NCBI RefSeq assembly: GCF_030272615.1
Contig: NC_081408.1
Coordinates: 303,525,450 to 303,589,449 of the forward strand
Source: Cryptomeria japonica
Taxonomy: Eukaryota; Streptophyta; Pinopsida; Cupressales; Cupressaceae
Reading direction: 5' to 3'
DNA: 64,000 nt
Every line of letters begins with the position of its first letter. Within the stretch, counting starts at the first letter, position 1. A program made the position numbers and the translations under genes. Below the pieces are notes generated by a model. The model made no database searches, was not told the origin of the DNA, and was given only the letters and a program-made list of their open reading frames with translations. Positions 1-10,315 of this stretch are shown in pieces.

Positions 1-1698
1 ATCTAGAAGAGTTGCGTCCCAAGTAGGTTCAAGTTCCTTTGTTCTATCAATCAGGAGCATGGTGGCGTACATCTGATCATACTGTTCATCTGTAACATCT
101 GCGTCCTTGCGAAAGATGATCTTGATTCTATCCTCAAATTCCTGCATATCCACATCTGTCTCGACCTCGATCCTTCTGCCAAGAATGGTACGAAGTACCT
201 CAAATACTCTGTCCTGGATTGGATTGATCACCTCCTCAACTTGACCACATCTAACACTGATGTCCTCGAAGAGAACACTCTTTATATGGAGTAAGGTTGA
301 CCACTGGAACAAACTGTGAGAATCACCTTCCAAGATCCTCTCCTGCGCTAAAATTCTTCTGGATGTATGTCTTATTACTTTCAAGATAGGGATGACAACG
401 TCCTTGGTATGGGCAAATGCAGCTACTGTTGCCATCAATCTGTGGATAATCTCAAGAACTTGGATAGCCTGATGAATGATCTTCGTCATCCTTGTAACAA
501 ACTCTATGGCCACTGTATGAGATCTATCCATCCAACTACATGTATGCTGGACGAGGTTCCTGAATCTTTCTGCTTCATTGATCGATTGAAGGGGCAATGC
601 CTGCACTGGTGATCTAACTGGATCCTGACGTCCCAAAGGTTCATTGATGTGACTGAAATATGTCCTCCATGCACCGACCTCTCTCTCAAGCTTTCTATTC
701 TTTTCCACCTCTTCTCTAAGCTTGTCCTTCAATGCCTCAAATGTGTCGGTGGCATCATCTAAAGTCTGCTATGCTGTGGATGGTCCTAACTCAAAAGTCT
801 GTATATCATAATCCTCTGCTAGGATCTCACCCTCATATTTGTCTGCTGCTGGTGTAGCTATCTGCAATTTCCTAGATCCAGTCTCATCTCGAATCATCTT
901 GGACATCTTTGTAGCCTTCTTCTTCTCTGTTATCACATGTGAACGTCCAACAAGGCTCTCTAAATCAATTGCACTGTCCTCGTCCTCAACTACGATCACC
1001 TTAGTCAATCTTTCCTTCAACCAATCTGGGATATTCGATCTTGTCTCTTGAACTTGAATTTCTTTATGTACTATTTCTTCTTGTCTGGAAGGAGATGTTA
1101 TTTCATTATCTTCTTCTAAATCATAGTCTTGGAGAGATCCATCTGATGAAACATGCTGTGCCTGTCCTTCCTCCTGCCTGTCATTCTGTACCATCGACTC
1201 CATGGACTCTTCCACTCGAATTGTTCTATCCTCTGGTCTGGAAGAAGTACCTGGTGTTTGATCTTTGTTGGCACCTTGCTTTTTCTTGGAAGGCTCTTTC
1301 TTTTCTGATCTTTCCTTTCTCTTCGAACCTCTCGAATGGAGATTGCCCTCACTGGCACATCGAAGGTTACCTTCACCTGAATTCCTAGGATTAGGATTGC
1401 CTTCACTCACGCTTGCTCCGCCTTCAGTTGGTTTCTCTTCCAAAGTAAAAGACATAGCTATGCCTTGTTCTCTCAACTTCTGATGCTGAACGTCTACCCA
1501 TCTGCGAGTACAAGACAAAACTGGTGCCATCAAATCATCTAAATCCACGGCCTTGGGCTCATTCCAATCAAACCTTATTGTTTTGCTTTCTCTATCATAG
1601 GAAGACTGGATGTGCCTGCCATTTTCCTGAGCTTGGTCGGCCACTCTGTAAATCCTGCATTTCCTGATGAAATCCAAAGGCAATCTAGAATGTATCTT
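1..1698 (-). pseudogene. LTR-embedded ORF2, 3' LTR copy, nonsense mutation and window-truncated
   Basis: Same as 14948-16807 but with a TAG at 769-771 where the other LTR has GAG, so the C-terminal half is lost. After the TAG the frame stays open to position 1, where the window cuts it. It follows ORF1 in frame after the same TGA (1699-1701). The single new stop is the clearest post-insertion damage in this LTR. Confidence 0.75.
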
Positions 1699-3060
1699 TC
1701 ATTTCACTTCAAGATCATCTAGGAGGTTCATCATAAAATCTTCAATTTGGTGCTCATGTTTAAATCTTCTACCGACTGTCTCCTCTAAATGTCCATGTGG
1801 ATCAAAACTATTTCTCCAAGCAAAAGATGAAAAAGAATACAAGGCTAACTCCTTCTCTGCGTCATCCATGGCTAAGACATTAGGACATACCTCAACTGAA
1901 TTACCCAAAATAATAGGTACCTGAACTCCATTCTGATGTCTGTGTCTGTATGCCTTCACATATGCTGCCAACTGCCTTGTTACCTCAAGTAACACAATTC
2001 TGTCTGTCGGATACCTCGGCAACATGTATGGAGGTAAAGGACATCCATGCACTCTAATGTAAGTGAATTTGGGAAACTGAATGAACCAAGCACCGTACCT
2101 CTTGATGAATTCCTGGGCATCCTGAGATAACCTGTTGTGAATACCTCCTTGCAACGTCCTTGTGATGTTCATCGTGAAGGTATCATTAACTAACTTGTAG
2201 TTTTTCCCTGGCGGATGATGCAAGTAGGCATAGGAATCACAAGCTCTGACCTCGCCGGGTCCTCTTCCAATCATTCCTCTGTGAGGTAGTCCTGCGTACT
2301 CAACACTCCTGATCAAAGCATAGATGACGTATGAACTCATGTGGAAGGACTTAGTAGCCCTGAGTCTCCTCAACTGTACGTCTAAGCAATGGCTAATTAT
2401 CCTAGCCCAATGTATCGTACCCTTTCCTTGAACAATCACCTGGATGAAGTAAAACATCCACTTCTCAAAATAGAAGGCATGAGGTGCTCCTGTAACTCGG
2501 TTGAGCATAGTAATTAAATCTCTATACTCCTCCTGGAAATCAATCCGGTGCGGTGCGTTCGGTACCTTGCTTAGACGGGGACGACTCTTGAGTAGCCAGT
2601 TCTTGTTGATTATGCTTAGGCAAGCATCTGGATCATCATCGTACACTGATCTGGCTCCTTCAATGCTCTTATATATCATGTCCCTGTGCTCTGGAAGATG
2701 GAAAGCTTCACTTATAGCTTCCTCTGAAAGGTACGCCAAAGTGTTTCCCTCATTGGACACAATTGTCCTAGACTGTGGATTGTAGTGACGGGCACACTCG
2801 ATCATCAATTCGTGGCACTGAATAGCTGGAGGAAAACCGGCCGCCTTAATGATGCCACTCTCTATTATTCTCCAGGCGACAGGTGATGGCTTGCCAATGT
2901 AGGGGACCTCTCGAAACTTCTTCGTGCTAAAGTTCCCCAAGTTTGTATCTCCAATGTTGCTCCACTTCGACACGATCTTGGTCTCCACCTCTTCGGTCTT
3001 CTGATCTTCTTTCATGAGAGCTGAGCGGCTGGTGGATGCTCCCGCCTTCGGGGTCGCCAT
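1699..3060 (-). CDS. LTR-embedded ORF1, 3' LTR copy
   Basis: 453 codons from ATG at 3060, intact, and nearly identical to 16808-18169 with a handful of amino-acid changes (for example AWRI here against TRRI there). It lies in the U3 of the 3' LTR, about 2.7 kb into the LTR and so downstream of pol on the genomic RNA. That is the position env-like or accessory genes hold in other retroelements. Both copies stayed open since insertion, which is expected at about 1% divergence and does not by itself prove selection. Confidence 0.75.
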   Translation of the reverse strand: MATPKAGASTSRSALMKEDQKTEEVETKIVSKWSNIGDTNLGNFSTKKFREVPYIGKPSPVAWRIIESGIIKAAGFPPAIQCHELMIECARHYNPQSRTIVSNEGNTLAYLSEEAISEAFHLPEHRDMIYKSIEGARSVYDDDPDACLSIINKNWLLKSRPRLSKVPNAPHRIDFQEEYRDLITMLNRVTGAPHAFYFEKWMFYFIQVIVQGKGTIHWARIISHCLDVQLRRLRATKSFHMSSYVIYALIRSVEYAGLPHRGMIGRGPGEVRACDSYAYLHHPPGKNYKLVNDTFTMNITRTLQGGIHNRLSQDAQEFIKRYGAWFIQFPKFTYIRVHGCPLPPYMLPRYPTDRIVLLEVTRQLAAYVKAYRHRHQNGVQVPIILGNSVEVCPNVLAMDDAEKELALYSFSSFAWRNSFDPHGHLEETVGRRFKHEHQIEDFMMNLLDDLEVK

Positions 3061-3665
3061 ACCTACACAACATTTCAATATAAGGACTAGATTTTGCGAT
3101 GAATAACGTTGATTAGAGAGAGAATTTTTTTTTAGGAAACGTCATGATAAGTCTCTAGAGTTATCATTTCCTAAAAAACAACGATGATTGAGCCAAGAGA
3201 TTCAAAATTTCAAAATTTCAAAATTTAAAATATGACGATGAATGAATAAAACAATAAAATCAAATCGCCATACCTCAATAGAGAGCTAACTCTAGAATGC
3301 AAAAAGGAAAAGATCGCCTAGGCAAAATTGAGGTATAAATAGTCTTCAATGTTATCTCCTCAAGAAAATCCACTTCGCCACCCTTGGATTAAACGCGATC
3401 CTCAATTGCACCTCTGACAATTCGCTCAAATGGACCTTCAAGTTCGCCCAAACAAATCTTCCAAGTCTCGCCCCTTTGACGTGGTCTTCGATCCTTGGCA
3501 AATTCGCTCCAATGAAGTCTTCAAATATCGCACCACCCTTTGATAGACTAGCGCCACCTTTGGATTAAATTCGCACCACACATGAAATACTTCGCACTGT
3601 CTTCGCTTCTCCTTAATTCACATGAAGGATAAAAATAATGATATGACAATAATAGTTCTCACCCT

Positions 3666-3675
3666 CCATATATAG
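3666..3675 (-). promoter_or_regulatory. TATA box upstream of ORF1 in the 3' LTR
   Basis: Same CTATATATGG as in the 5' LTR copy, about 600 bp upstream of the ORF1 ATG at 3060. In this copy it lies downstream of pol, so it could make a subgenomic-type transcript. Confidence 0.45.
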
Positions 3676-3992
3676 CGCTTGCATTGCATTCATCCCTTAG
3701 GCCGACTTGAGGATATAAAACAATTTTTTTAATGATTTTAAATGAAATAACAAGGCCGACCTCCCTTAAATGAGCGCTCCATGCGATTTTTATTAATTAA
3801 TTATTAAATGCCTTACGTTTTTTAATTTGCAAATTTCGATTCTAATAAAGGCAAAATAATTAATAAATGTTCAACGCCGTATTAAATGCCAAATTAAATA
3901 GGATTTTCAATTTTTTATCGATTTTAGCATTTAAGGAAATTCGAATTGTCTATTTGGCGCCAAAATTATGAAAATGAAAGGGACGTACCTCA

Positions 3993-5306
3993 TCGCCCTG
4001 GTCCCTTGGAGAGGGACAGGAGCGATCCATGATTTGGTCATGATTTTTGCATTTTTTTATGTTCAACTCCTTCATCTCTATGTTCAATATCGATCATTTT
4101 AATGGGTCCTCCGAATTAGATCATCTTGCATGCGTTCATGGGTGCCTTTTGGATGTTTATCGCCTTGGTCCCTTGGAGAGGGACAGGAGTGATCTCCATA
4201 TTTTCACGTTCAATATGCATCTTTGATCCTCGATCTTTCATTGTAGAGTAAATAACATCCTTGCTCGTTCCTTCTAAGCTTGTTCCATTTGTTTTCATGA
4301 CGTGTTTGGACGTTTAAAGGGATCATCGCCCTTGTCCCTTGGAGAGGGACAGGAGCGATCCATGTTTTCTCCTTGACCTTGGCAACTTCTAACTTCGATC
4401 CTTGTTGTGATGTCTTCCAAACGCCATCCCTTGCCTTGCTTATCCTCGCCTTGCCTCGTTTTGAAGGAACATGAGTGCCTTTGATGAGATCGCCTTGGTC
4501 CTTTGCCACCTTGTCTTGACTTGGATCGGCTTCAAACTTGAGTGAAAAGCAATATATTCACTATATCGCCCTGGTCCCTTGGAGAGGGACAGGAGCGATC
4601 CTCCTTTTCTGGCTCTTATTTCACTTTGTCAGGTTCTAAATTTATATTCAACGGACTCGTCATACTCCACTCCATTCGTCCATGCCTTAACATTGCTTGT
4701 AACTTAGCCAGAAAATCATTTATACCAAAAATCGCTCTGGTCCCTTCCTGAGGGATAGAAGCGAACTTGGCCTTTTGGGACCCCTGTGGACGTTTTAAAA
4801 TATTCAATTTGTATTCAATGAGTTCATCTCATGCTTTCTCTTGCTTTTGAACGTAAACTTGCTTTGGTTTTTGCCTGGATTTTGCCTAATGAAGGACATC
4901 GCTATAGTCCCTGGGAGAGGGACGGGAGCTATAAGATACTTCGCCCTGGTCCCTTCCTGAGGGACAGGAGCGAACTTTGCATTGTGGACCATTCTCCTCC
5001 ATTTTTGCATCTCAAATTATATTAATTTGGTAAAGCATCTCCCTTTGGACGTCTTCAAATCATCGAGTCATCGAAATCTCGCAAGGACAAGGCAAAATTT
5101 GATTTGTAGCTCCGCTCCTTCACTGAGGGACATGAGCGATTTTCCTCCTGGAGGCATTTCTGTGCTCATGAAAATCTTCAATTTATATTCAATGGAAAGA
5201 TCTCGTTGTTCTCCATCACTTCCAACTCGAAACTTGTCTGGACCCTGCAGGAATAATGAGATATTTGAAAACGAGCTCCCATCCTTCACTGAGGGACAGG
5301 AGCGAT
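3993..5306. repeat. Nine dispersed hairpin-forming repeats in U3 (3' LTR)
   Basis: Same array as 19110-20423. Units lie at 3993-4025, 4160-4192, 4326-4358, 4566-4598, 4732-4764, 4899-4932, 4941-4973, 5109-5139 and 5273-5306. Between the two LTRs several units differ at one or two bases, for example GGGATAG against GGGACAG in the fifth. Confidence 0.8.
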
Positions 5307-5746
5307 TTTGCTCCTACAGGCCAAAATAACATGATTTTTCACATTTTAACACTTCACAAGGCAAAAACAAATCATTTCCAATGCCCAGGATCAAAAATCA
5401 AAAAGGTCAAAATTTAGTCAAAATATTCAATCAGACAAAGATTCACATTTCACTTTCAATACTTAGACAAATTTAAGCTCTGCATCAACATTCCAATTGA
5501 AGATTAGACCACTCTGGCGAATTTATTGCATTCAAAATTTGCATCCTAGAAAAGGAAGCTCAAAAGATCTCAAAAACGACTGGATTTTGGCCTGAAAAGA
5601 CAAAAATAAAAACCCTAAGGCTTGACCCTAAATCCAGACAACCGACAGACTAACAAAATCCTAAAACAAAAGCAAAAACGAACGAAAACAAGTGAAAAGA
5701 GGGGTTCCCCATTTGCGATGGGGCGATGTGTGAAATGGTCACAACA

Positions 5747-5762
5747 TCTGGCGACACCACTG
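5747..5762 (+). other. PBS-like motif at the wrong LTR edge
   Basis: TCTGGCGACACCACTG directly follows the LTR edge when read on the plus strand. From memory it resembles the tRNA-Arg-type PBS of Ogre-like elements. The element's coding strand is minus, so a polypurine tract should lie here. Confidence 0.35.
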
Positions 5763-6010
5763 AGAAATGTTGCAAAACATTTGGGAATCAATCTTTCTAA
5801 AGGAAGACTCAGAAAACCTCCCTCAACAAAACCAGGAGTTAAGAAACACTTACAAGAAGAGACCATCATATTGAGACAAAGTATCAAGTCCACAGTTACC
5901 CATGTGTGTGCAAATGCGTTAATTCCCCTCAACAAGACAATCATGGTCTTCAGGTTCCCCTGTGATAAGCTACGTAGTTCATCTGAACTTCAAAAGCATC
6001 CTGGATAGAG

Positions 6011-6110
6011 CCTCGCTGCCAGTCAGACGTCCATAGTCCCGACGAGGTTATCGCTGCAAGCTCACGAATATTGCTCCATTGCCAGTCAGGCGTCTATAGC
6101 CCCGATGGAG
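6011..6110. other. Two tandem 37-nt hairpins with compensatory stem changes
   Basis: The units at 6011-6047 and 6074-6110 share the loop TGCCAGTCAGRCGTCYATAG. The stem arms differ but still pair: CCTCG with CGAGG in the first, CTCCAT with ATGGAG in the second. Three base pairs change on both sides. This suggests a conserved RNA structure in the region next to the 3' LTR. Confidence 0.6.
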
Positions 6111-6703
6111 TTACTCGTAAATTCCCTTTAGCCAATTTTGATATTTCTTTTAGCTCATCTCTTTTCTTTTGATTTTTCTCATTTTTTCATCTTTTCGTTT
6201 GATACTGCTTTTCAGTTCTGTCAATTCTTTGGCTCGTGAGTATTGAAAACTCACTAGGGTTTGAGGATTGCGGTGGCGCTGAAGCTAGACTTTAGATTTT
6301 TCACTGATCACAGCTTCGCTTGTAAACCATAATGACTCGGAGATTACAAGTGTGTGAAAATATAATAACTGAAGGACAAAATACGTGAGTTCAATAAGCT
6401 AATCTACTTCAATGCAAATACGTCCTGACTCAAAGGTTCATTAAAAGAAACTCCCTTTGTTGTTCCAAAAGACCTCATGATTTTCCAAATGCAACCAACA
6501 ATCTAGTGGGAAGTTAGAGCGTTACATAACAAAATCACCCAATGCCAAATGGATACCCCTCAGGACAAAACAACTAACCTAAAACAAAAACAAAAAAACC
6601 TAAACTAAGAACGAAAAGGCAAACCAAAGCGAGAAAAACAAACAAACGGAAAACAACGAAAGCAAACTAAACTAACTATGTACAAGGGAAGGCCTTGGGC
6701 ACT

Positions 6704-9700
6704 TTAGGATTGGAAATAATGTTTGAGATATCTCCCATTGACAGGCAACGGGATGTCTTCTCCAGTTAAAGTCTGCAACCTAAATGCGTTTTCTCCCAAT
6801 ATCTCTGAAATTTGATAAGGGCCTTTCCAAAGCTTATCAAACTTATCATGTTCTCCTCTTTTCTCATGTGCTTTGTCCCAATAGAGGACGAGGTCTGAAA
6901 TTCGGAACGCCTTGACTCTTGCTTGTCGATCAAACCATCTCTTCACCACTCCTTGGTGTTTAGCAAAGTTCTCTAGTGCTTGATCTCTCTTTTCTTCTAG
7001 GTTCATCAACTGTGTCAATCTGGCCTGCACTGCATCAGTGTCTTCCATGTACTCCTGAATGAATCTCAAGGTCGGAATCCTGAGTTGCATGGGGAAGACT
7101 GGGTCTTGGCCATAAACCAAAAAATAAGGCGAAATGCCTAATGCATTCTTCGTTCTGATTCTGTCTGCCCATAAAGAAAATCTTAATTGGGTGTGCCATT
7201 CTCTTGGACTTCTCTCTAATAATTTTTTGATGACACTGAGAAAATTTTTGTTTGTGGATTCTGCTAACCCGTTACCCTGAGGATAATAATTTGATGAAAA
7301 CTTGAGGGTTATTCCGTACTCAAAAGCCCAATTTGAGAATCTCAATGATGTGAACGCCGATCCATTGTCGCAAACCAACGCATAAGGGCATCCAAACCTT
7401 GTGATTATGTTCTCCTCTAGAAACTTGATTACAACTTCGGTAGAACAAACTTTAAGTGCTTGTGCCTCTGACCATCTGGTACAATAATCTGTAGCTGTAA
7501 TGATGTACTTGTGTTGTGCTGAGGATGTGGGGTTGATGACACCAATAAAGTCCATTCCCCACTTAGCAAATGGTCTGGCTTCAATCACTGGATTCAGTGG
7601 CATGGCAGGATTTCTTTCTCTAAAAGCTGTGACTTGACATGTGTGGCAGGTCTTAATGTGATTGAATGTATCTTTGAAAAGCGTAGGCCAGTAATATCCT
7701 GCTCTTAGGATCTGGTGTGCTGTGGCGAGGTTGGCTCCATGTCCGGTTCCAAACTTGGAATGGAAATGTTCAATTATCTGCTTTGCTTCGTCTTTGCCAA
7801 CACATCTCAAGTATACTCCTTCATAGTTTTTGCGGTATAAAACAGATCCTTGAAGCATGTAATGTTGACACTTTAATCTTAATGCTCTTTTCTGTGTAGG
7901 TGTCATATGAGCAGGACATCTGTGATTAAGCAAATATGTCACAATATCTTTGTACCATTCATCATGAGTGACATCTTCTAATTCATAAATTTGTTGAACT
8001 AATCCTGGCCCATCTATTGCCAATGTCTGTGCCAAATCTTGTCCTTGGACAAGTTTCATGGGCTGGATCTCAATATCAAATTCTTGGATAATGGCGACCC
8101 ACTTTCCTCTTCTTTCTCCTAATTCATTTTGCATGAGAAGAGTCTTGACGGCTACATCGGGCACTATTGCATAAATTTTGGCTCTCAGGAGGTAATGTCT
8201 GAATTTCTTCACTGCCTTTACTAATGCGTATGCTTGCTTTTCAACATTTGGATATCTCAGTTCTGCATCTTTCAACGGAGTGCTCATGAAAGCAATTGGG
8301 TTTTCGTCCCTCTCTTCACTTCTTTGGGTGAGAATGGCGGCACAAGTGTAATCGGAGGCGAAAGAATATAAATAAAAAGGTTTGAGATAATCTGGACTGA
8401 TCAACACTGGTGCCTCTGAGATGGCGGTCTTTATTTCTTCAAATGCCCTTCTGGCTTGTGGAGTCCATTCAACCTTTGCATCTTTCTTTAACATTTCATT
8501 CAATGGTCTGACAATCTCGGCAAATCCGGTAATGAACTTTCGGACGAAGTTGATCTTGCCGAAAAATGACTTGAGCTCTTTCTTGCTTGCTGGCAAATTG
8601 ATAGTAGATATGGCCTTCACTCTTTCAGGATCGATAGATATCCCTTTCTCTGAAATGACATGTCCTAAAAGCTTTCCTTCTGTGACTCCAAATATGCATT
8701 TCTTCGGATTGAGGGAGACACCGTATCTTCTGCATCTTTGGAAGACTGTTCTCAAGTCGTCCATATGATCTTCTCTTTGTCTGGAGAAAACTGTGATATC
8801 ATCCATATATATAATAATGCATTTACCAATTAAATCTCTGAAAGCGATATCCATAGCTCTCTGGAATGTGGCCCCGACATTTATGAGTCCAAAAGGCATT
8901 CTTTTATAGGCAAACGTTCCCCATTTGGTAGTGAAAGCAGTCTTCAGTCGATCTTCAGGTTCGACTAGAACTTGATTGTATCCTGAATATCCATCCAGAA
9001 AGGACATCATCTGTGATCCATTGACGATCTGCAATACTTCATCTAATGATGGGAGTGGATAATTATCTTTCTCTGACGCTCTGTTGAGATTTCTAAAATC
9101 AACACACAATCTGATCTCTCCATTTTTCTTTCTAACAGGTACCAGGTTGGCGACCCACGTCGAATGTCTTACTGGGAAGATGATCTTGGCTGTGAGTAAC
9201 TTCTTTACTTCTTGGTATATCAGTGGTTCTAACAAAGGGTTAACGGGTCTTTGTCTTTGCCTGAATGGCTTGCTTCCTGGCTTCAACGGGATTGTGTGAG
9301 TGATAATTGCAGTGTCGTAGGTCTTGAGATCTTCATAGCTCCATGCGATGACATCTGGGAAGTCCCTCATGTTTTTCAGAATTCCATCTCTTTCAGTCGC
9401 TGTGCAAGACTTTCCAATGAAGACATTTTTAACTTGTGTCTCATCACCTAGATTGATTGCATCACACATATTGCCTTCTACATTGTGATTTTTCTTTTCT
9501 TTCAGCTTGTCAGGATCAAAAATCCTTTCTAATTCCACCATTCCTTTTTGAATAGTGTTTGTCTTTAAGTTCAAGACTCCTTCAGCATCGAAATCTGCCT
9601 CACCTATCTCTTCTTCATCTATGATCTGTGTTAAGAAGACGTCCGTGTTGGTTAGGAAGTCTAGTATGTGCTTGTCGTCTTCGAAAACTTGGAAATTGGT

Positions 9701-9811
9701 AATGTTATCTGGGACTGAAGGAACTGATATTAACTCGATTGTAAACTTCTTCAATCCTTCCATTGCCAATGGTATTAACGAACTAGCGGCCTGTGCAAGT
9801 GAATTGGCCAC
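6704..9811 (-). pseudogene. pol: RT, degenerate RNase H, integrase (1,035 open codons)
   Basis: In frame with the upstream gag, protease and RNase H parts and open to its own stop, but with no separate start, so it depends on the broken polyprotein. RT: LVPVRKKNGEIRLCVDFRNL, MPFGLINVGATFQ and YMDD (8798-8809). The original RNase H has LYSFASDYTCAAIL, where the first catalytic Asp is lost, while EKQAYALVKAVKKF keeps the Glu. Integrase: the HHCC finger (HFHSKFGTGHG...CHTCQV) and D, D, E in GMDFIG (about 7550), VCDNGSAF (about 7365) and GLAESTNK (about 7262). The end is NGRYLKHYFQS with no chromodomain. Loss of the original RNase H beside a second RNase H is the Tat hallmark. Confidence 0.88.
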
Positions 9812-10315
9812 TTGATTCTGATGTCTATAAATTGAATTGATATTGAAAGCATCAAAACTTTCGATTAGATCCTAGACTCGATTCCTGTACTTGGTTAATC
9901 TTTTGTCATGGCAAACATATTGCTTTCTGATTTGCCTTATTGCAATTTCTGAGTCTCCATATACTTGCAGTATCTTCGCCCCCTTTTGGATGGCTTACAG
10001 TAATCCATGAACCAAAGATTCATATTCTGCTACGTTGTTGGTACAAGGGAACTGCAATCTGTGAGCGGCAAGGTATGTTTCTCCTTTTGGACTAATCAAT
10101 TCATATCCAGCTCCAGATCCTTGTTTGAATTTAGATCCGTCGAACCTTAATGTCCATATTTGATTTTCTTGATTTTCTATTTCTGGACTTTCTTGACTTT
10201 CAGATGATGTATCGGATAAGACTTCGTTTTCTGTAGAGCTCTCATCTTCTGAATCTTGAATTTCTTCTATAAGTAGTGTCTGTGGGACTCTTTTGTTTAC
10301 TTGTTCCAATGCGGT
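9812..10315 (-). pseudogene. Archaeal-type RNase H domain between protease and RT, two stops
   Basis: In the same frame as gag and pol. It reads WTLRFDGSKF, then TNNVAEYESLVHGLL, TAA (9995-9997), then LQVYGDSEIAIRQI, TAG (9872-9874), then NQVANSLAQAAS. FDGS, AEYE and YGDS carry the first three catalytic residues of the plant-type RNase H that Tat elements acquired. The last acidic residue, usual in NxxADxLA, is Asn here. In the Tat elements I know this domain lies after the original RNase H, whereas here it lies before RT. The two stops and the lost residue show decay. Confidence 0.8.

Larger units (their letters stand above)
1..5746 (-). repeat. 3' LTR, truncated by window start
   Basis: Matches 15110-20863 (offset 15109, then 15117 after an 8-bp indel near 3795). 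It holds ORF1 intact, ORF2 with one nonsense change, the ORF1-upstream TATA box (3666-3675) and the hairpin array (3993-5306). The R and U5 part lies outside the window. I counted roughly 57 substitutions over 5.7 kb by eye. The edge at 5746 is where the two copies part: TCTGGCG follows here and GGTGCC follows at 20864. Confidence 0.88.
5747..6703 (-). other. Noncoding stretch between pol stop and 3' LTR
   Basis: 957 bp without a credible gene. It holds a pyrimidine-rich run near 6150-6200 (purine-rich on the element strand, but 400 bp from the LTR), the paired hairpins at 6011-6110, and the PBS-like motif directly at the LTR edge. I see no polypurine tract next to the 3' LTR, where one is expected. 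Confidence 0.6.

Noticed and set aside
839-1483. Several plus-strand open frames of 70-115 codons opposite ORF2
   Set aside because: They are antisense shadows of the long minus-strand frame, repeated at 15948-16592 for the same reason.
5622-6008. 128-codon plus-strand open frame crossing the 3' LTR edge
   Set aside because: It spans the LTR/internal junction on the antisense strand, and its LTR part diverges in the other copy after 20863. No domain is seen.
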